A DNA stretch of 64,000 nt from Xiheicaenibacterium sp046351325 (GTDB taxonomy: Bacteria > Myxococcota_A > Polyangia > Polyangiales > Polyangiaceae), in assembly GCA_046351325.1 (NCBI GenBank), contig JAXLYR010000003.1, forward strand, positions 496,001 to 560,000. Direction: 5' to 3'. A model generated the notes under the pieces. That model was not told the origin of the DNA and ran no database searches. It saw only the letters and a list, made by a program, of their open reading frames with translations. This document shows, piece after piece, positions 33,931 through 42,867 of this stretch. A program made the position numbers and the translations under genes. Position 1 is the stretch's first letter. Each line of letters opens with the position of its first letter.

Positions 33931-36558
33931 ATGGCCAAGTTCCCTCCGGACGATGATGCTCCGCTCCCGGACGCTCCCGCACCGGCTCCTCAACCCGAAG
34001 CTTCCCCGGACGGGAACTTCAAGCGCGGGCGCTTCAACCCGATCATCATCATCCTCGTGCTCGCCACCTTGATCGGCGGCGCGGTCGCTCTCTATTTCGT
34101 CTACAAAAAAGACAAAGAGCGCATGAGCCCCGAGACTCGTGCGAAGGTCATGCAGGACATCTTCCTGCTGCCGGCGACCGACCAAGTCCCCAAGTGGAAG
34201 ACGTGGGCCGAGTCCGACGACGAAGAGATGGTGCAGGAGGCTCTCCTTCAGCTCGCACAGCTGAAGGACGACTCCGCCGTTCCCATGTCGACCAAGGCTC
34301 TGTCTCGCAAGAACCACGCGATCAACGGCACGGCGGCCATGGTGCTCGCCTCGTACGGCTCGCCCAAAGCCGACGAGGCCAAGCCCGCGCTGCTCGCTGC
34401 GTTGAAGGAGGCGGACGAGAGCGACAAGCAGCAGATCGTGTGGGCGCTCGTCACGCTCAAGGAGGCGAGCATCTTCAAAGATGCGATGGAGCTCTACCGA
34501 AAGGGCAAGCTCGCGCAGGTGAAGCGCGTCGATGGTGGTCGAGCCTTCGACCCTGATGTGCTGGCCACGCTCGTCTCGGTGGACGATCTCGCCGCGATGG
34601 CTGGCGACGAGAGCCAAGCCGTGCGGCAGCTCGTGGCGACGGCGCTCTCGCGCACGCCCGATCCGAAATGGACGGACGTGCTCATCAGGCTCGTGAACGA
34701 CTCGTCGATCGACGTCGCGGCCGCGGCCGCGAACGGCCTCGGGCGCATCGGTGACGAGAAGGCGCGCGAGCCGCTCCTCAAGAAGATCGCCGAGTCGAAG
34801 GACGAGCAGCGCCGCACGTTCCTCCTGGCGCTTCGCGACGGCATCGGTGGTGAAGGTCTGGTGCTCGCCCTGCGCAGCATCAACCGGGCGAACGAGCAGA
34901 CCTCGTGGTTCCAACACGAGCAAATCTTCTCGATGCTCGAGGAGCTCGCCGACCCGCGCGCCGCCGACGCGCTCGTCAAATGGGTCGAAGAGACGAAGCC
35001 CGAAGATCACTGGCGCAGCGAGGCCGGGATGCGCCTCGCGGAGATCGGTGACATCCGCGCGGTGAAGTACCTCGCCGAGCGCATGACTTGGGATCCGACC
35101 AAGATGTACGTGCGCGAGAAGTTCTGGCAGAAGGGCGCGGGCGGTCACCTCTCGCAGACCGAGGACCAGCGCATCTGGGCGATGCGCATGCTCGCCGATC
35201 TCGCTGCGATCTACGGCAGCACCAAGCGCGACGAGCTCTTGGTCGGGGAGAAGGCGATCCTCGACTACATCACGAGCAAGCCCTCGCCCCACGCGAACGG
35301 GCTCCGCTTCCTCGCGAACATCCGCAGCGAAGAGGCGGTCAAGCGCATGCGCGAGTGGGCCTTCCCCGAGAAGAAGCCGCTGCCGAAGCTCGGCGACAGC
35401 TGCACGAAGAACAACCCCGACTGCTTCCCCGTCGAGTTCGCGACCGCGCAGAGCGCGCTCCGCTACATCGGCCGGATGCACGACGAGGACAGCTTCGACA
35501 AGCTCCTCAAGAACCTCGAGATCAAGAAGGACAAGGACCTCGACATCACGACCGAGGGCCTCATGGGCGCTGGCGCCGGCATGCTCGGGATGGTGCTCCG
35601 CGGCCTCGGGCTCGGCACCGCCGAGGGCCTCGGTGAGTTCGGTGACAAGCGCGCCGTCAAGCCGCTGATGGAGTTCGTCGAGGACATGAAGTGGAACGAG
35701 GATGCGCGCGACGCTGGGTGCGCCGCCCTCGCTTGGTGCGCGACGCCAGACGACATGCGCGAGATCGCGAAGCGCGCGATCAAGTTCGCCGGCGAGGAGA
35801 ACGCGAAGAAGAAGCGGATCGGCGTCTGCTACGCGACGACGCTGTCGATGCGACCGATGCCCGAGGTCGTTCCGGACCTCGTCGATCTCATCGAGCCGAA
35901 GATGGAGCCGGCGATGCGCAACATGATCGCCAGGTCGATCGGCGCGACCAAGCTCACGGATGCTTCGCGAGACAAACTATTCGAGAAGCTGAAGGACCCC
36001 GAGACGCGCAACGCCGCCGCGCTCGCCCTCATCATGGGCGGTGACACGAGCACGGCCGCGCAGACGATCGCGCACTTCGGCACGCTCGACGACCAGGCGC
36101 TCAACGATCTGAAGGACGCGTACTTCCGCGCCTTCGGGTATTGGAGCGACGAGGACCTGAAGCTCGGCAACCTCTACCGATGGGTCGACAACGCCGAGGC
36201 GATCGCCCGCGTGAAGATCCACGGAGCTCCCCAGCTCTGGGCGATCGAGCGGCTCTCGTCGCAGTTCGACAACCTGAAGTACGACAACGGCCCGCACTCG
36301 GAGACGCGCGTCGTGCTTCGCTATCGGCTGCTCAAGGTCACGAAGGAAGGGGACGACACGCAGAAGGCCGCTGCGATCCGCACCCTCAAGTTCATGAAGG
36401 AGAAGGGCGTGCTGATGTCCCTTCGCGGCGAGCAGGGCGTCGTCGGCGAGCTCGCGCGCGTCGCGTTCCACGAGCTGCTCAACCCGAAGCCCATCGAGGC
36501 CGACGCCGGCCTGAAGAACCTGCAAGCTGAGCAAGCCGCGAAGGCGCGCAGCAACTGA
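33931..36558 (+). CDS. Membrane-anchored HEAT-repeat protein
   Basis: 875-aa protein. A Pro/Asp-rich cytoplasmic N-terminus (1-35) and one transmembrane helix (about 36-57, PIIIILVLATLIGGAVALYF) are followed by an 800-residue extracytoplasmic solenoid of HEAT-like helical repeats. Examples are AVRQLVATALSR, DVAAAAANGLGRIGDEKAREPLL, DARDAGCAALAWCATPDD and RNAAALALIMGGD. Such proteins are scaffolds; no enzymatic motif is seen. It heads a plus-strand group with a small coiled-coil protein, cutA and an MFS transporter, the first gap being 16 bases. Confidence 0.85.
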   Translation: MAKFPPDDDAPLPDAPAPAPQPEASPDGNFKRGRFNPIIIILVLATLIGGAVALYFVYKKDKERMSPETRAKVMQDIFLLPATDQVPKWKTWAESDDEEMVQEALLQLAQLKDDSAVPMSTKALSRKNHAINGTAAMVLASYGSPKADEAKPALLAALKEADESDKQQIVWALVTLKEASIFKDAMELYRKGKLAQVKRVDGGRAFDPDVLATLVSVDDLAAMAGDESQAVRQLVATALSRTPDPKWTDVLIRLVNDSSIDVAAAAANGLGRIGDEKAREPLLKKIAESKDEQRRTFLLALRDGIGGEGLVLALRSINRANEQTSWFQHEQIFSMLEELADPRAADALVKWVEETKPEDHWRSEAGMRLAEIGDIRAVKYLAERMTWDPTKMYVREKFWQKGAGGHLSQTEDQRIWAMRMLADLAAIYGSTKRDELLVGEKAILDYITSKPSPHANGLRFLANIRSEEAVKRMREWAFPEKKPLPKLGDSCTKNNPDCFPVEFATAQSALRYIGRMHDEDSFDKLLKNLEIKKDKDLDITTEGLMGAGAGMLGMVLRGLGLGTAEGLGEFGDKRAVKPLMEFVEDMKWNEDARDAGCAALAWCATPDDMREIAKRAIKFAGEENAKKKRIGVCYATTLSMRPMPEVVPDLVDLIEPKMEPAMRNMIARSIGATKLTDASRDKLFEKLKDPETRNAAALALIMGGDTSTAAQTIAHFGTLDDQALNDLKDAYFRAFGYWSDEDLKLGNLYRWVDNAEAIARVKIHGAPQLWAIERLSSQFDNLKYDNGPHSETRVVLRYRLLKVTKEGDDTQKAAAIRTLKFMKEKGVLMSLRGEQGVVGELARVAFHELLNPKPIEADAGLKNLQAEQAAKARSN

Positions 36559-36574
36559 TCGGAGCGAGGACAAC

Positions 36575-37030
36575 GTGCCCAACTGGCGAGACGAGCTGAT
36601 CGAAGCAGTGAAGACCAAGGCCGAGCGCGAGGCCGAAGAGACCGCCAAGCAGCGGCAGCGCGTGCTCGAGGCCCTCTCGACGGCCGAGAACGCGCTCTCT
36701 CTCGGCGTCGAGGCTCTGCGCTTCGCGCATGGTCGCATCCACGACAAGGCCCAGCCCGTGAAGCTGGAGGAAGAGACCGAGCAGGTCGCCGCTGACGGCG
36801 ACGGTGCCGCGCCGAGGATCAAGCTCGCGCGGCTCGGGCTCAACAACCTCTCGCTCACGATCGAGCTCGATCGCGCGACGGCGGTCATCAAGGTGAGCTA
36901 CCTCGAGGGTAAGCCCCGCGAGTTCGACTTCGCGCGCGACCGACACATCGCGGCCGCTGACGTCGAGGAGTACATGGGTCGGCGCGCCGTGGAGCTCGTG
37001 CGCAGCTCGCAGAAGGCCGCGGCCTGGTGA
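36575..37030 (+). CDS. Hypothetical protein with N-terminal coiled coil
   Basis: 151-aa soluble protein. Residues about 5-55 are a charged helical coil (KTKAEREAEETAKQRQRVLE); the rest has strands LNNLSLTIELDRATAVIKVSYLEG. No recognised family. The GTG start has GGAGCGAGGA upstream. The stop overlaps the GTG start of cutA (GTGA at 37027-37030), so expression is coupled to it and to the HEAT-repeat gene. Confidence 0.7.
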   Translation: MPNWRDELIEAVKTKAEREAEETAKQRQRVLEALSTAENALSLGVEALRFAHGRIHDKAQPVKLEEETEQVAADGDGAAPRIKLARLGLNNLSLTIELDRATAVIKVSYLEGKPREFDFARDRHIAAADVEEYMGRRAVELVRSSQKAAAW

Positions 37031-37377
37031 GCGAGGCCACGACCGAGCCCACCGAGCTCCGCGTCGTGCTCGTCAACGTGCCGCCCGCGGATGCTTCGCG
37101 CATCGCGCGGGCGCTCGTGGAGGCTCGCCTCGCTGCGTGCGTGAACGCCCTCCCGGGCGTCACATCGTTCTATGTCTGGCAGGGCAAGCTCGAAGAAGAG
37201 AGCGAGACGACGCTCCTCATCAAGACGCGCGCGAGCCTCGTGCCCGAGCTCACCGCGAAGGTCCGCGAGCTCCACAGCTATTCGGTTCCCGAGGTCGTCG
37301 CTGTCGTTCTCGAGCGCGGCGCGGGCAACCCGGCGTACCTCGACTGGGTCGTCGCGAGCACGCGCGACCCGAGCTGA
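37027..37377 (+). CDS. cutA: Divalent-cation tolerance protein CutA
   Basis: 116-aa trimeric CutA protein, implicated in copper and other divalent cation tolerance; its molecular action is still debated. Conserved signatures: LVNVPP near the N-terminus, RLAACVNALPGVTSFYVWQGKLEEESETTLLIKT (listed in parts: AACVNALPGV and SFYVWQGKLEEESE), HSYSVPEVVAV and NPAYLDWV. Length and order match the family. GTG start is coupled to the upstream gene. The MFS transporter gene begins 3 bases after its stop. Confidence 0.92.
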   Translation: MSEATTEPTELRVVLVNVPPADASRIARALVEARLAACVNALPGVTSFYVWQGKLEEESETTLLIKTRASLVPELTAKVRELHSYSVPEVVAVVLERGAGNPAYLDWVVASTRDPS

Positions 37378-37380
37378 ACC

Positions 37381-38613
37381 GTGAAGCTCTTCGCGCGCGT
37401 TCGCGACCCGAACATCCGCGTCGTCTATGTGACCATCCTGGCGCTCGGGATCGCGTACGGCCTCGCGATCTCGATCATCAGCGTCTACCTCGAGGGGCGC
37501 GGCCTCAACGCGACCAGCATCGCGCGGCTCGCGATCTTCTTCTCGTCGGGCATCATGGCGCTCAGCGTCCCGGCCGGTGCGCTCATCCGGCGCTTCGGCG
37601 CGAAGGCCGTGCTCGTCACGTCCCTCGTCGGCTACGCCGTGGCTGTCGGCGCGTTCCCCCTCGCGACGAGCTACGCGGGATACGCGGCCCTTCGCTTCCT
37701 CGATGGCGCCTTCTCCGTCGGCGTGTGGGTCGCGTCGGAGACGATCGTCCTCGCGCTCGCGTCGCGAGAGGACAAGGCCTACTTCACCAGCCTCTACGCG
37801 CTCGCGCTCGCGCTCGGCTACGTCATCGGGCCCATCCTCTCTCGCGGGCTCGTTACTTTTACAGCGTTATCCGCATCGTTCGTCATCGCAGGCGTCCTCG
37901 CGCTCGCGACGACGGTCTTCGTCGCGGTGTTCTTGCGCGCGCGCGTCGGTCGCGAAGCGGCGACCTCCGAGGTCGCGACCACTCCTGACACGAGCCAAGG
38001 CGCCGACTCCCCGCGACCGACCACGCTCGAGCTCCTCTGGCGCATCAAGACGAGCTGCCTCGCGACGTTCAGCTACGGCTATTTCCAGGCGGCGCTCGTC
38101 GTGCTGCTGCCGCTCTATCTCGTGCAGCGTGGCCTCACCAAGTACGAGACCATCCTCGCGCCAGCGTTCTTCGCCCTCGGGATGCTGCTCTTCGCCAACC
38201 TCGCCGCGAAGACGGGCGATCGCATCGGCCACCTCAAGGTCATGTCGTCGCTCGGCGCGATCGGCGTCTGCGCCATCTTCTCGTTCCTGCTCGTGGCGCG
38301 ACCCGTGCCCGTCTACGGCATCGCGTTCCTCGCGGGCGCCGCGCTGGCGTCGGTCTCACCGGTCTCGCTCGCGCTCCAGGGCCTCGTCACCGCCGAGCGC
38401 GATCTGCCGCGGGCGGGTGGACTCTACAACGCTGCCTACGCGCTCGGGATGTTGCTCGGCCCGCCGATCTCCGGCGAGCTCTTCGACCGAGTCAGCGGGC
38501 GCGCGATGATCGTGCAGTTCGCCGTGCTCTGGATCTTCTTCGTCGTCTTCACGCTGGTCTTTCGCAAGGACGACCCGCGCGCGCGTCAGGGGAACGTGAG
38601 CCCGAGCACGTAG
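37381..38613 (+). CDS. Major facilitator superfamily transporter
   Basis: 410-aa inner-membrane secondary transporter with about 12 hydrophobic helices in two halves. The loop 2-3 signature region reads GALIRRFGAKAVLV; the central cytoplasmic loop carries TSEVATTPDTSQGADSPR. Helix 8-9 loop TGDRIGHLKVMS repeats the signature in the second half. Substrate cannot be told from sequence; the class resembles drug/metabolite exporters. GTG start. Its 3' end overlaps the convergent protease gene by 28 bases. Confidence 0.88.
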   Translation: MKLFARVRDPNIRVVYVTILALGIAYGLAISIISVYLEGRGLNATSIARLAIFFSSGIMALSVPAGALIRRFGAKAVLVTSLVGYAVAVGAFPLATSYAGYAALRFLDGAFSVGVWVASETIVLALASREDKAYFTSLYALALALGYVIGPILSRGLVTFTALSASFVIAGVLALATTVFVAVFLRARVGREAATSEVATTPDTSQGADSPRPTTLELLWRIKTSCLATFSYGYFQAALVVLLPLYLVQRGLTKYETILAPAFFALGMLLFANLAAKTGDRIGHLKVMSSLGAIGVCAIFSFLLVARPVPVYGIAFLAGAALASVSPVSLALQGLVTAERDLPRAGGLYNAAYALGMLLGPPISGELFDRVSGRAMIVQFAVLWIFFVVFTLVFRKDDPRARQGNVSPST

Positions 38614-40232
38614 CTCTCCCAGCGTTTCTTGAACGCTGTCATATCCTCTTCGCCGAGGGCCTTCTTCAACGTCTTGAAGCCCGTCGGGTCCTTCAGCCGG
38701 TCGCGCCGGAACTGCTTGTAGAAGGGGCGCAAGAGATCCTTCTCTTGCATGTAGTAGAAGAGGTAGCGGGCCTGCGCGTAGTTCGTGCCGCGATCCTCGT
38801 CGTAGAACTCGTGGTCCGTCATCGCGGTGAGCGCTTCGAACTCGGGGACGGTGCCCCCTTTGATCGCGCGCTGCAGGCCCGCGAGCCGCCAGTTGGTGCG
38901 ACCGACGATGTGTCCGTCGCGCTCGCCGCTCTGCTCGAAGAGCGAGCCCAAGCCCTCGTTCAGCCACGCCGGCGCGTCCGGGAAGTCGGCCTCGACGTAG
39001 GGGTGAACGATCTCGTGGACGAGCGTGCCGCCACCGGTCGCGATGTTCATGAAGAGGCCGCGGTTCGATGGCGAGTAGAAGCCGTAGGGCGTCGTCGGCG
39101 CCTCGCCCGTGAGGGCCGTGACGCCGGCCTCGTAGCTCGCCGCATCGTTGAAGAGGAAGACGTCGAGGAGCTTCGTCGGGCGCGCGTCGAAGAAGTCCTT
39201 CTCGAGGTGCTCGACTGCCCACCGCACCGTGCTCGCCTGATCTTCGAGCTTCTTCGGGTCGGCGTTCCCCAGCACGACGAACGGATCGTCGATGCGCACG
39301 TGCAGGCCCTTCACCCGAGCGTCGTCGAGCCGCTCCTTCAGCTTCATGACGTGTTGGGCGTACGCGGCGGATGTGAACGCGGTCGACTCGCGCGGCGGCT
39401 CGACGAGGTTGTCGGGCGCGAGCGAGAGGCGCACGAGCGTCCATCGATCGGCTTGGTATTTGAGCGGCCACAACGAGAAGAGCCGATCGCGACTCATGCG
39501 CCGATAGGCGCCGTCCTGTGCGGCAGGCTCTTGGTAGACGACCTCGTCGGTGGCGTTGTCGTAGCCGACGATCAGCCGAAAGTGCTCGGTCGTGTTCGGC
39601 GACTCGTCATAGTGCATGCACACGATCGTGGGGACGCCGCGCTGCAGGTCCGCATGGATCGCAGCGAAGCCCGCCGCCAACCCGGGGCTCGGGTCGTGCG
39701 CGTCGATCTCGTACCAGACCGCGCCTGGCGTGAACCCGAGGTGCTCGAGAGCGCCCGCGAGCTCCTTCGTATAGGCGCCGCGACCGAGCGCTGGATCGAG
39801 CTCGGTCGCCGCGAAGACCCCGTCTTGGTCGTACGTCTTGCCGAGCCGGCGAGCCCCCATCTCGACGCAGGCTTCACCACAAAAATCAGGCTTCTGTTGC
39901 ACGAACGGCACGTCGCGCAGGACCACCGTCGCCAGATCGCTGGGCTTCGGAGGCGGGCTGTTCGCGGGCAGTCCGCTCGGCAGCGAGTGAGCCTCGCGAG
40001 GTGGTGCAGTCGCTGGGTCGGTGCAGGCGACGGGCAGCAGCGAGAGCGTGGTGAGGAGGACTAGTCCCGTGGAAACGAAGTTTCCACGCAAAGACAATGG
40101 GGACCCGTGGGACAAAAGCGATGGCTTCGACGGAGAATTCGCGCCGCCTTCGCCCCGCCAGGGGCGGCGCGAATTCTTCAAGAGACGCTGGTTCCAAGGG
40201 ACTAGTGCGGGCGTTGTACGGCGGCTCGGCAT
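38586..40232 (-). CDS. Two-domain protease lipoprotein (C39-like cysteine peptidase plus HExxH metallopeptidase)
   Basis: 548-aa protein as read. Residues 100-275 are a C39-like cysteine peptidase with Cys118 (QKPDFCGEAC) and His217 (TEHFRLIVGYD). Residues 280-548 are a gluzincin-like peptidase with HEIVH (406-410) and Glu426 (WLNEG). The hydrophobic lipoprotein signal LVLLTTLSLLPVAC ends at Cys70 instead of near residue 23. A 133-bp mobile-element-like insertion plus 8-bp duplication adds 47 in-frame codons (residues about 11-57). Removing them gives MPSRRTTPALVLLTTLSLLP, a normal signal peptide. The ATG at 40232 has an excellent GAGGA ribosome binding site upstream of the insertion. TTG codons within the element could restart translation close to the signal peptide. 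Substrates unknown. Confidence 0.85.
   Translation of the reverse strand: MPSRRTTPALVPWNQRLLKNSRRPWRGEGGANSPSKPSLLSHGSPLSLRGNFVSTGLVLLTTLSLLPVACTDPATAPPREAHSLPSGLPANSPPPKPSDLATVVLRDVPFVQQKPDFCGEACVEMGARRLGKTYDQDGVFAATELDPALGRGAYTKELAGALEHLGFTPGAVWYEIDAHDPSPGLAAGFAAIHADLQRGVPTIVCMHYDESPNTTEHFRLIVGYDNATDEVVYQEPAAQDGAYRRMSRDRLFSLWPLKYQADRWTLVRLSLAPDNLVEPPRESTAFTSAAYAQHVMKLKERLDDARVKGLHVRIDDPFVVLGNADPKKLEDQASTVRWAVEHLEKDFFDARPTKLLDVFLFNDAASYEAGVTALTGEAPTTPYGFYSPSNRGLFMNIATGGGTLVHEIVHPYVEADFPDAPAWLNEGLGSLFEQSGERDGHIVGRTNWRLAGLQRAIKGGTVPEFEALTAMTDHEFYDEDRGTNYAQARYLFYYMQEKDLLRPFYKQFRRDRLKDPTGFKTLKKALGEEDMTAFKKRWESYVLGLTFP
40058..40065. repeat. 8-bp direct repeat, left target duplication
   Basis: GGACTAGT, identical to 40199-40206. 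It flanks the MITE-like element on the side of the protease coding body. Confidence 0.85.
40066..40198. mobile_element. MITE-like element, 133 bp
   Basis: Bounded by the 8-bp direct repeat GGACTAGT. The ends are inverted repeats: CCCGTGGAAAC on the left against CCCTTGGAACC (complement of the right end), 9 of 11 identical. Inside are a short palindrome GGAAAC-GAA-GTTTCC (40071-40085) and a long perfect hairpin of 15 bp per arm (40134-40148 with 40163-40177, containing GAATTCGCGCCGCC). No transposase can fit, so it must be mobilised in trans. It interrupts the signal peptide of the protease gene but keeps the frame (133+8=141=47 codons). I did not see a second copy in this window. Confidence 0.8.
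40199..40206. repeat. 8-bp direct repeat, right target duplication
   Basis: GGACTAGT, second copy of the target duplication flanking the MITE-like element; the flanks beyond it differ from the first copy, so the duplication is exactly 8 bp. Confidence 0.85.
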
Positions 40233-40290
40233 GGGTATTTCCTCGTCGCAGCGGTTCGGAGGAGTGTGACGGAGCCCCGCCTCGCGCGCT

Positions 40291-40626
40291 TCAGACCGAA
40301 CGCAGCATCAAGAGGTCGCTCTCCTCGATCGGGGGTTGGCTGAGCTCACGAAGGGCGTCGCTGATTTGAGCGGCCGTGACCGTGAGAGGCAGCGGAACCT
40401 CGAGTCCGCTCGGGTGCCCCGCTTGGTTGTAGTGCGCGGTCAGCTGCGGCCGAATCGGGATTTGTCGGCCGGTGCGACCGCTCTCCTCTTCGGAGAAATG
40501 GAAGAACGCTGCGACCGGCCTTCCTTTGCGGAAGATGATCTCGATGCGAGGGGATTTCGGACGCGGACCAGCCACGAGCTCAGCGTGCAGAAGGGACCGG
40601 CGCGAGGCAACCCCGATGGCCCTCAC
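40291..40626 (-). CDS. Small hypothetical protein coupled to the PQQ-like propeller gene
   Basis: 111-aa soluble protein. It begins with a basic segment, then RIEIIFRKGRPVAAFFHFSEEE and a C-terminal helical part (TAAQISDALRELSQPPIEESDLLML). Its ATG overlaps the stop of the upstream propeller gene (ATGA at 40626-40623). That overlap and the even codon use support a genuine gene. No family recognised. Confidence 0.6.
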   Translation of the reverse strand: MRAIGVASRRSLLHAELVAGPRPKSPRIEIIFRKGRPVAAFFHFSEEESGRTGRQIPIRPQLTAHYNQAGHPSGLEVPLPLTVTAAQISDALRELSQPPIEESDLLMLRSV

Positions 40627-42704
40627 TTCAGCATGTAGTACTCGCGGCCCTTCGAGGTGTTGACGTAGATCGGTCCGCGCCCGTCCCAGCCGTAGTCCGT
40701 GATGTTCTCTTTGAGCGTGACGGTCTGCACGACCTGCCCGTCATCCATGCGCACCACGAGGAGCTTGCCGGACTTCGAATCGTTTTGACTGAGAATCATC
40801 AGGTTCTCGAACACCACGGGAGGGCGAGGGCTGATGCCGGCAGCCGTGCGCCAGATGATCGCGCCGGTGTTCCGATCGAGGGCGGCCGCGTACGCCGTCG
40901 AACCTGTCTGACCGTAGGTCGCCGACGTCGTAATGACGTAGATGACGCCTTCGACGATGGTCTGAAAGTAGACGGGCTGCGTCGCAGAGCCGATCGGGGA
41001 CGCGAGGGGCTTTGCGTCCCAGATGAGCTCGACCTGGTCGTTCTTCAGCCGCGCGATGTAGCGGCCGCCGTAGAAGAGGTAGACGTCATCGTCGACGCGA
41101 AACCCGGCCGAGATGCCCGTCGAGCCGTACGTGCTCGGGTAGAGGTCGAAGCGGAACGACGAGTAGAGCTGGATGGGGGTCAAGAAGGGTCGCGGCGGCG
41201 GCTCGATGTTGGGATCTTTGACCGCCACGAGCTTGCGCTTCGGGGCCTCGGGTTTGGTCGGCAGCTTCGCGACGATCGGGCCTTCCGTGAAGGTGAGGGC
41301 GGTCGGCGTCTTCTCCGTCAGATCGATGCCCGGGACGCCGTTCGCTCGCGCCACGAGGAACTCGCCCGCTGCGCGCAGCCCTTTCGAGAGTGTCAGCGAC
41401 GGGGGCAGGTTCTGCGCTGCTTCGACGAGCTTCGCTCCGTCGCGACGGTCGAGTGCGTTGACCGCGTTCTTGAGGAAGCAGGCGTCGACGTCGTCGAGCT
41501 TCGCCAGCGTGTGGCTCTCGGTCGTGATCGTCGATCCGAGGTTCACCTTCTCCGCAGGGGCGGCGACCGAGAGCGTGAGCTTCGCGACGGCGTCGTAGCC
41601 CCAGGCGTAGATCGTCGCGTCGTGACCCACGACGTAGTCGGCGCGGTAATCCAATGCAGAGGTCGCGACGATGTCTCCCGTGGTGAGATCCAAGACCTGG
41701 ATGGTCGTCGTCGTGGGTTGGCTGAACGCGGTGACGTAGTGCTTGCCCGTCACATAACCCGAGTAGTTGTTCCCCACCCCGAGCTCACTCACCCACGCGA
41801 CCTTGTTCTCGGCCAAGTCGAACGCGATGACGGCGCCGTCTGCCTTCACGCGGTTGCCGTCTCCCTCGTGAGCGACCTGGGCGATGAGCTTCGAGCCCGC
41901 CAGCGTCGCGAACCGGAGCTCCGGAAAGATGGACGCGGGGGCGAGATCGGGGAACGCCGCGAGGCTCTTCTTGAAGGCCGCGACGATCTGCGGCTCGAAG
42001 TCGAACGCGCGCAGCCCCGACTGTTCGTCGCCGGCGACGAGCAGAGAAGGCCCGTAGCGCACCATGAACGCCCCGCTCGACGGATAGGTCGCGTAGATGG
42101 GCTGGTCCATGAACGTCTGCCCGTAGACGGTGGGCATCTCTTGCTCTCCGCCGTAGCCAATCGGGTTGGGGATGCTGGCTTGGTTCAACCAGGCAATCCA
42201 ATCCCCCATTGAGCTCTCCTTCACGGGAGCGCTGAGTTTCACCTCGGTCCCGCCCTTGCCGTGCTTCGGCGGCTCGACCACCTCGAACTTCAAGGGCCGA
42301 ACGCGAGCCATCACCTGCGAGGCCGCCTGACGCTGCTCGTTGATGTCGACCTGGAGAATCGGTGACAGCGTGGTCGCGACGAGGCTGCTCGGGTTGCGCT
42401 CGAGGATCGCGCTGAGGCTCCCCATCGCCTCGTCTGGGCGGCCGCGGATGATCGACGCGACGGCGGCGTCGCGATCGGGTTGATCGGTGGGGTTGGGGCT
42501 CGCGCGATTGTCGGGCTCGCACGCGGGCCGCGCTGGTGTGGGCCGCGGCTTGACCGAAGCGACGGGCTTCGACGACTTGCCGGTCGACGCGACCGTCGGG
42601 GTAGGCGCGCCTCCCGAGCACGCGGACAGCCCGGCCAGCATCACGAGAGCGAGCCCAGCTCGCACGAGAGGAAGGCGGAGGAGGAGCGATCGCGAGCGGG
42701 GCAT
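40623..42704 (-). CDS. PQQ-like beta-propeller lipoprotein
   Basis: 693-aa predicted lipoprotein; signal LALVMLAGLSAC gives lipobox Cys near residue 28. After a Pro/Lys-rich linker come short helical repeats (about 70-130) and a large propeller with PQQ/quinoprotein-type blades: AVIAFDLAENKVAWVSELG, IQVLDLTTGDIVATSAL, AAALDRNTGAIIWRTAAG, LLVVRMDDGQVVQTVTL. BamB-like folds of this sort are usually scaffolds rather than enzymes. ATG 42704 is preferred, with GGAG 6 nt upstream; earlier in-frame codons lack a signal peptide. It is coupled to the small gene at 40291. Confidence 0.85.
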   Translation of the reverse strand: MPRSRSLLLRLPLVRAGLALVMLAGLSACSGGAPTPTVASTGKSSKPVASVKPRPTPARPACEPDNRASPNPTDQPDRDAAVASIIRGRPDEAMGSLSAILERNPSSLVATTLSPILQVDINEQRQAASQVMARVRPLKFEVVEPPKHGKGGTEVKLSAPVKESSMGDWIAWLNQASIPNPIGYGGEQEMPTVYGQTFMDQPIYATYPSSGAFMVRYGPSLLVAGDEQSGLRAFDFEPQIVAAFKKSLAAFPDLAPASIFPELRFATLAGSKLIAQVAHEGDGNRVKADGAVIAFDLAENKVAWVSELGVGNNYSGYVTGKHYVTAFSQPTTTTIQVLDLTTGDIVATSALDYRADYVVGHDATIYAWGYDAVAKLTLSVAAPAEKVNLGSTITTESHTLAKLDDVDACFLKNAVNALDRRDGAKLVEAAQNLPPSLTLSKGLRAAGEFLVARANGVPGIDLTEKTPTALTFTEGPIVAKLPTKPEAPKRKLVAVKDPNIEPPPRPFLTPIQLYSSFRFDLYPSTYGSTGISAGFRVDDDVYLFYGGRYIARLKNDQVELIWDAKPLASPIGSATQPVYFQTIVEGVIYVITTSATYGQTGSTAYAAALDRNTGAIIWRTAAGISPRPPVVFENLMILSQNDSKSGKLLVVRMDDGQVVQTVTLKENITDYGWDGRGPIYVNTSKGREYYMLK

Positions 42705-42867
42705 AGGGATCTCCAAGTGGCGTGGGCGAGGCTCGGGGCCCCACACTTCGCGCGCCCGCGGCTTGTACGCTCTCGACGGTGGCAGGCTTCCGCCGGCCGC
42801 GTAACGCACGAGCACGATACCGTGGCCAAGCTGGCCAAAACCGGGCTTTCGCACTATCCCATGGACA

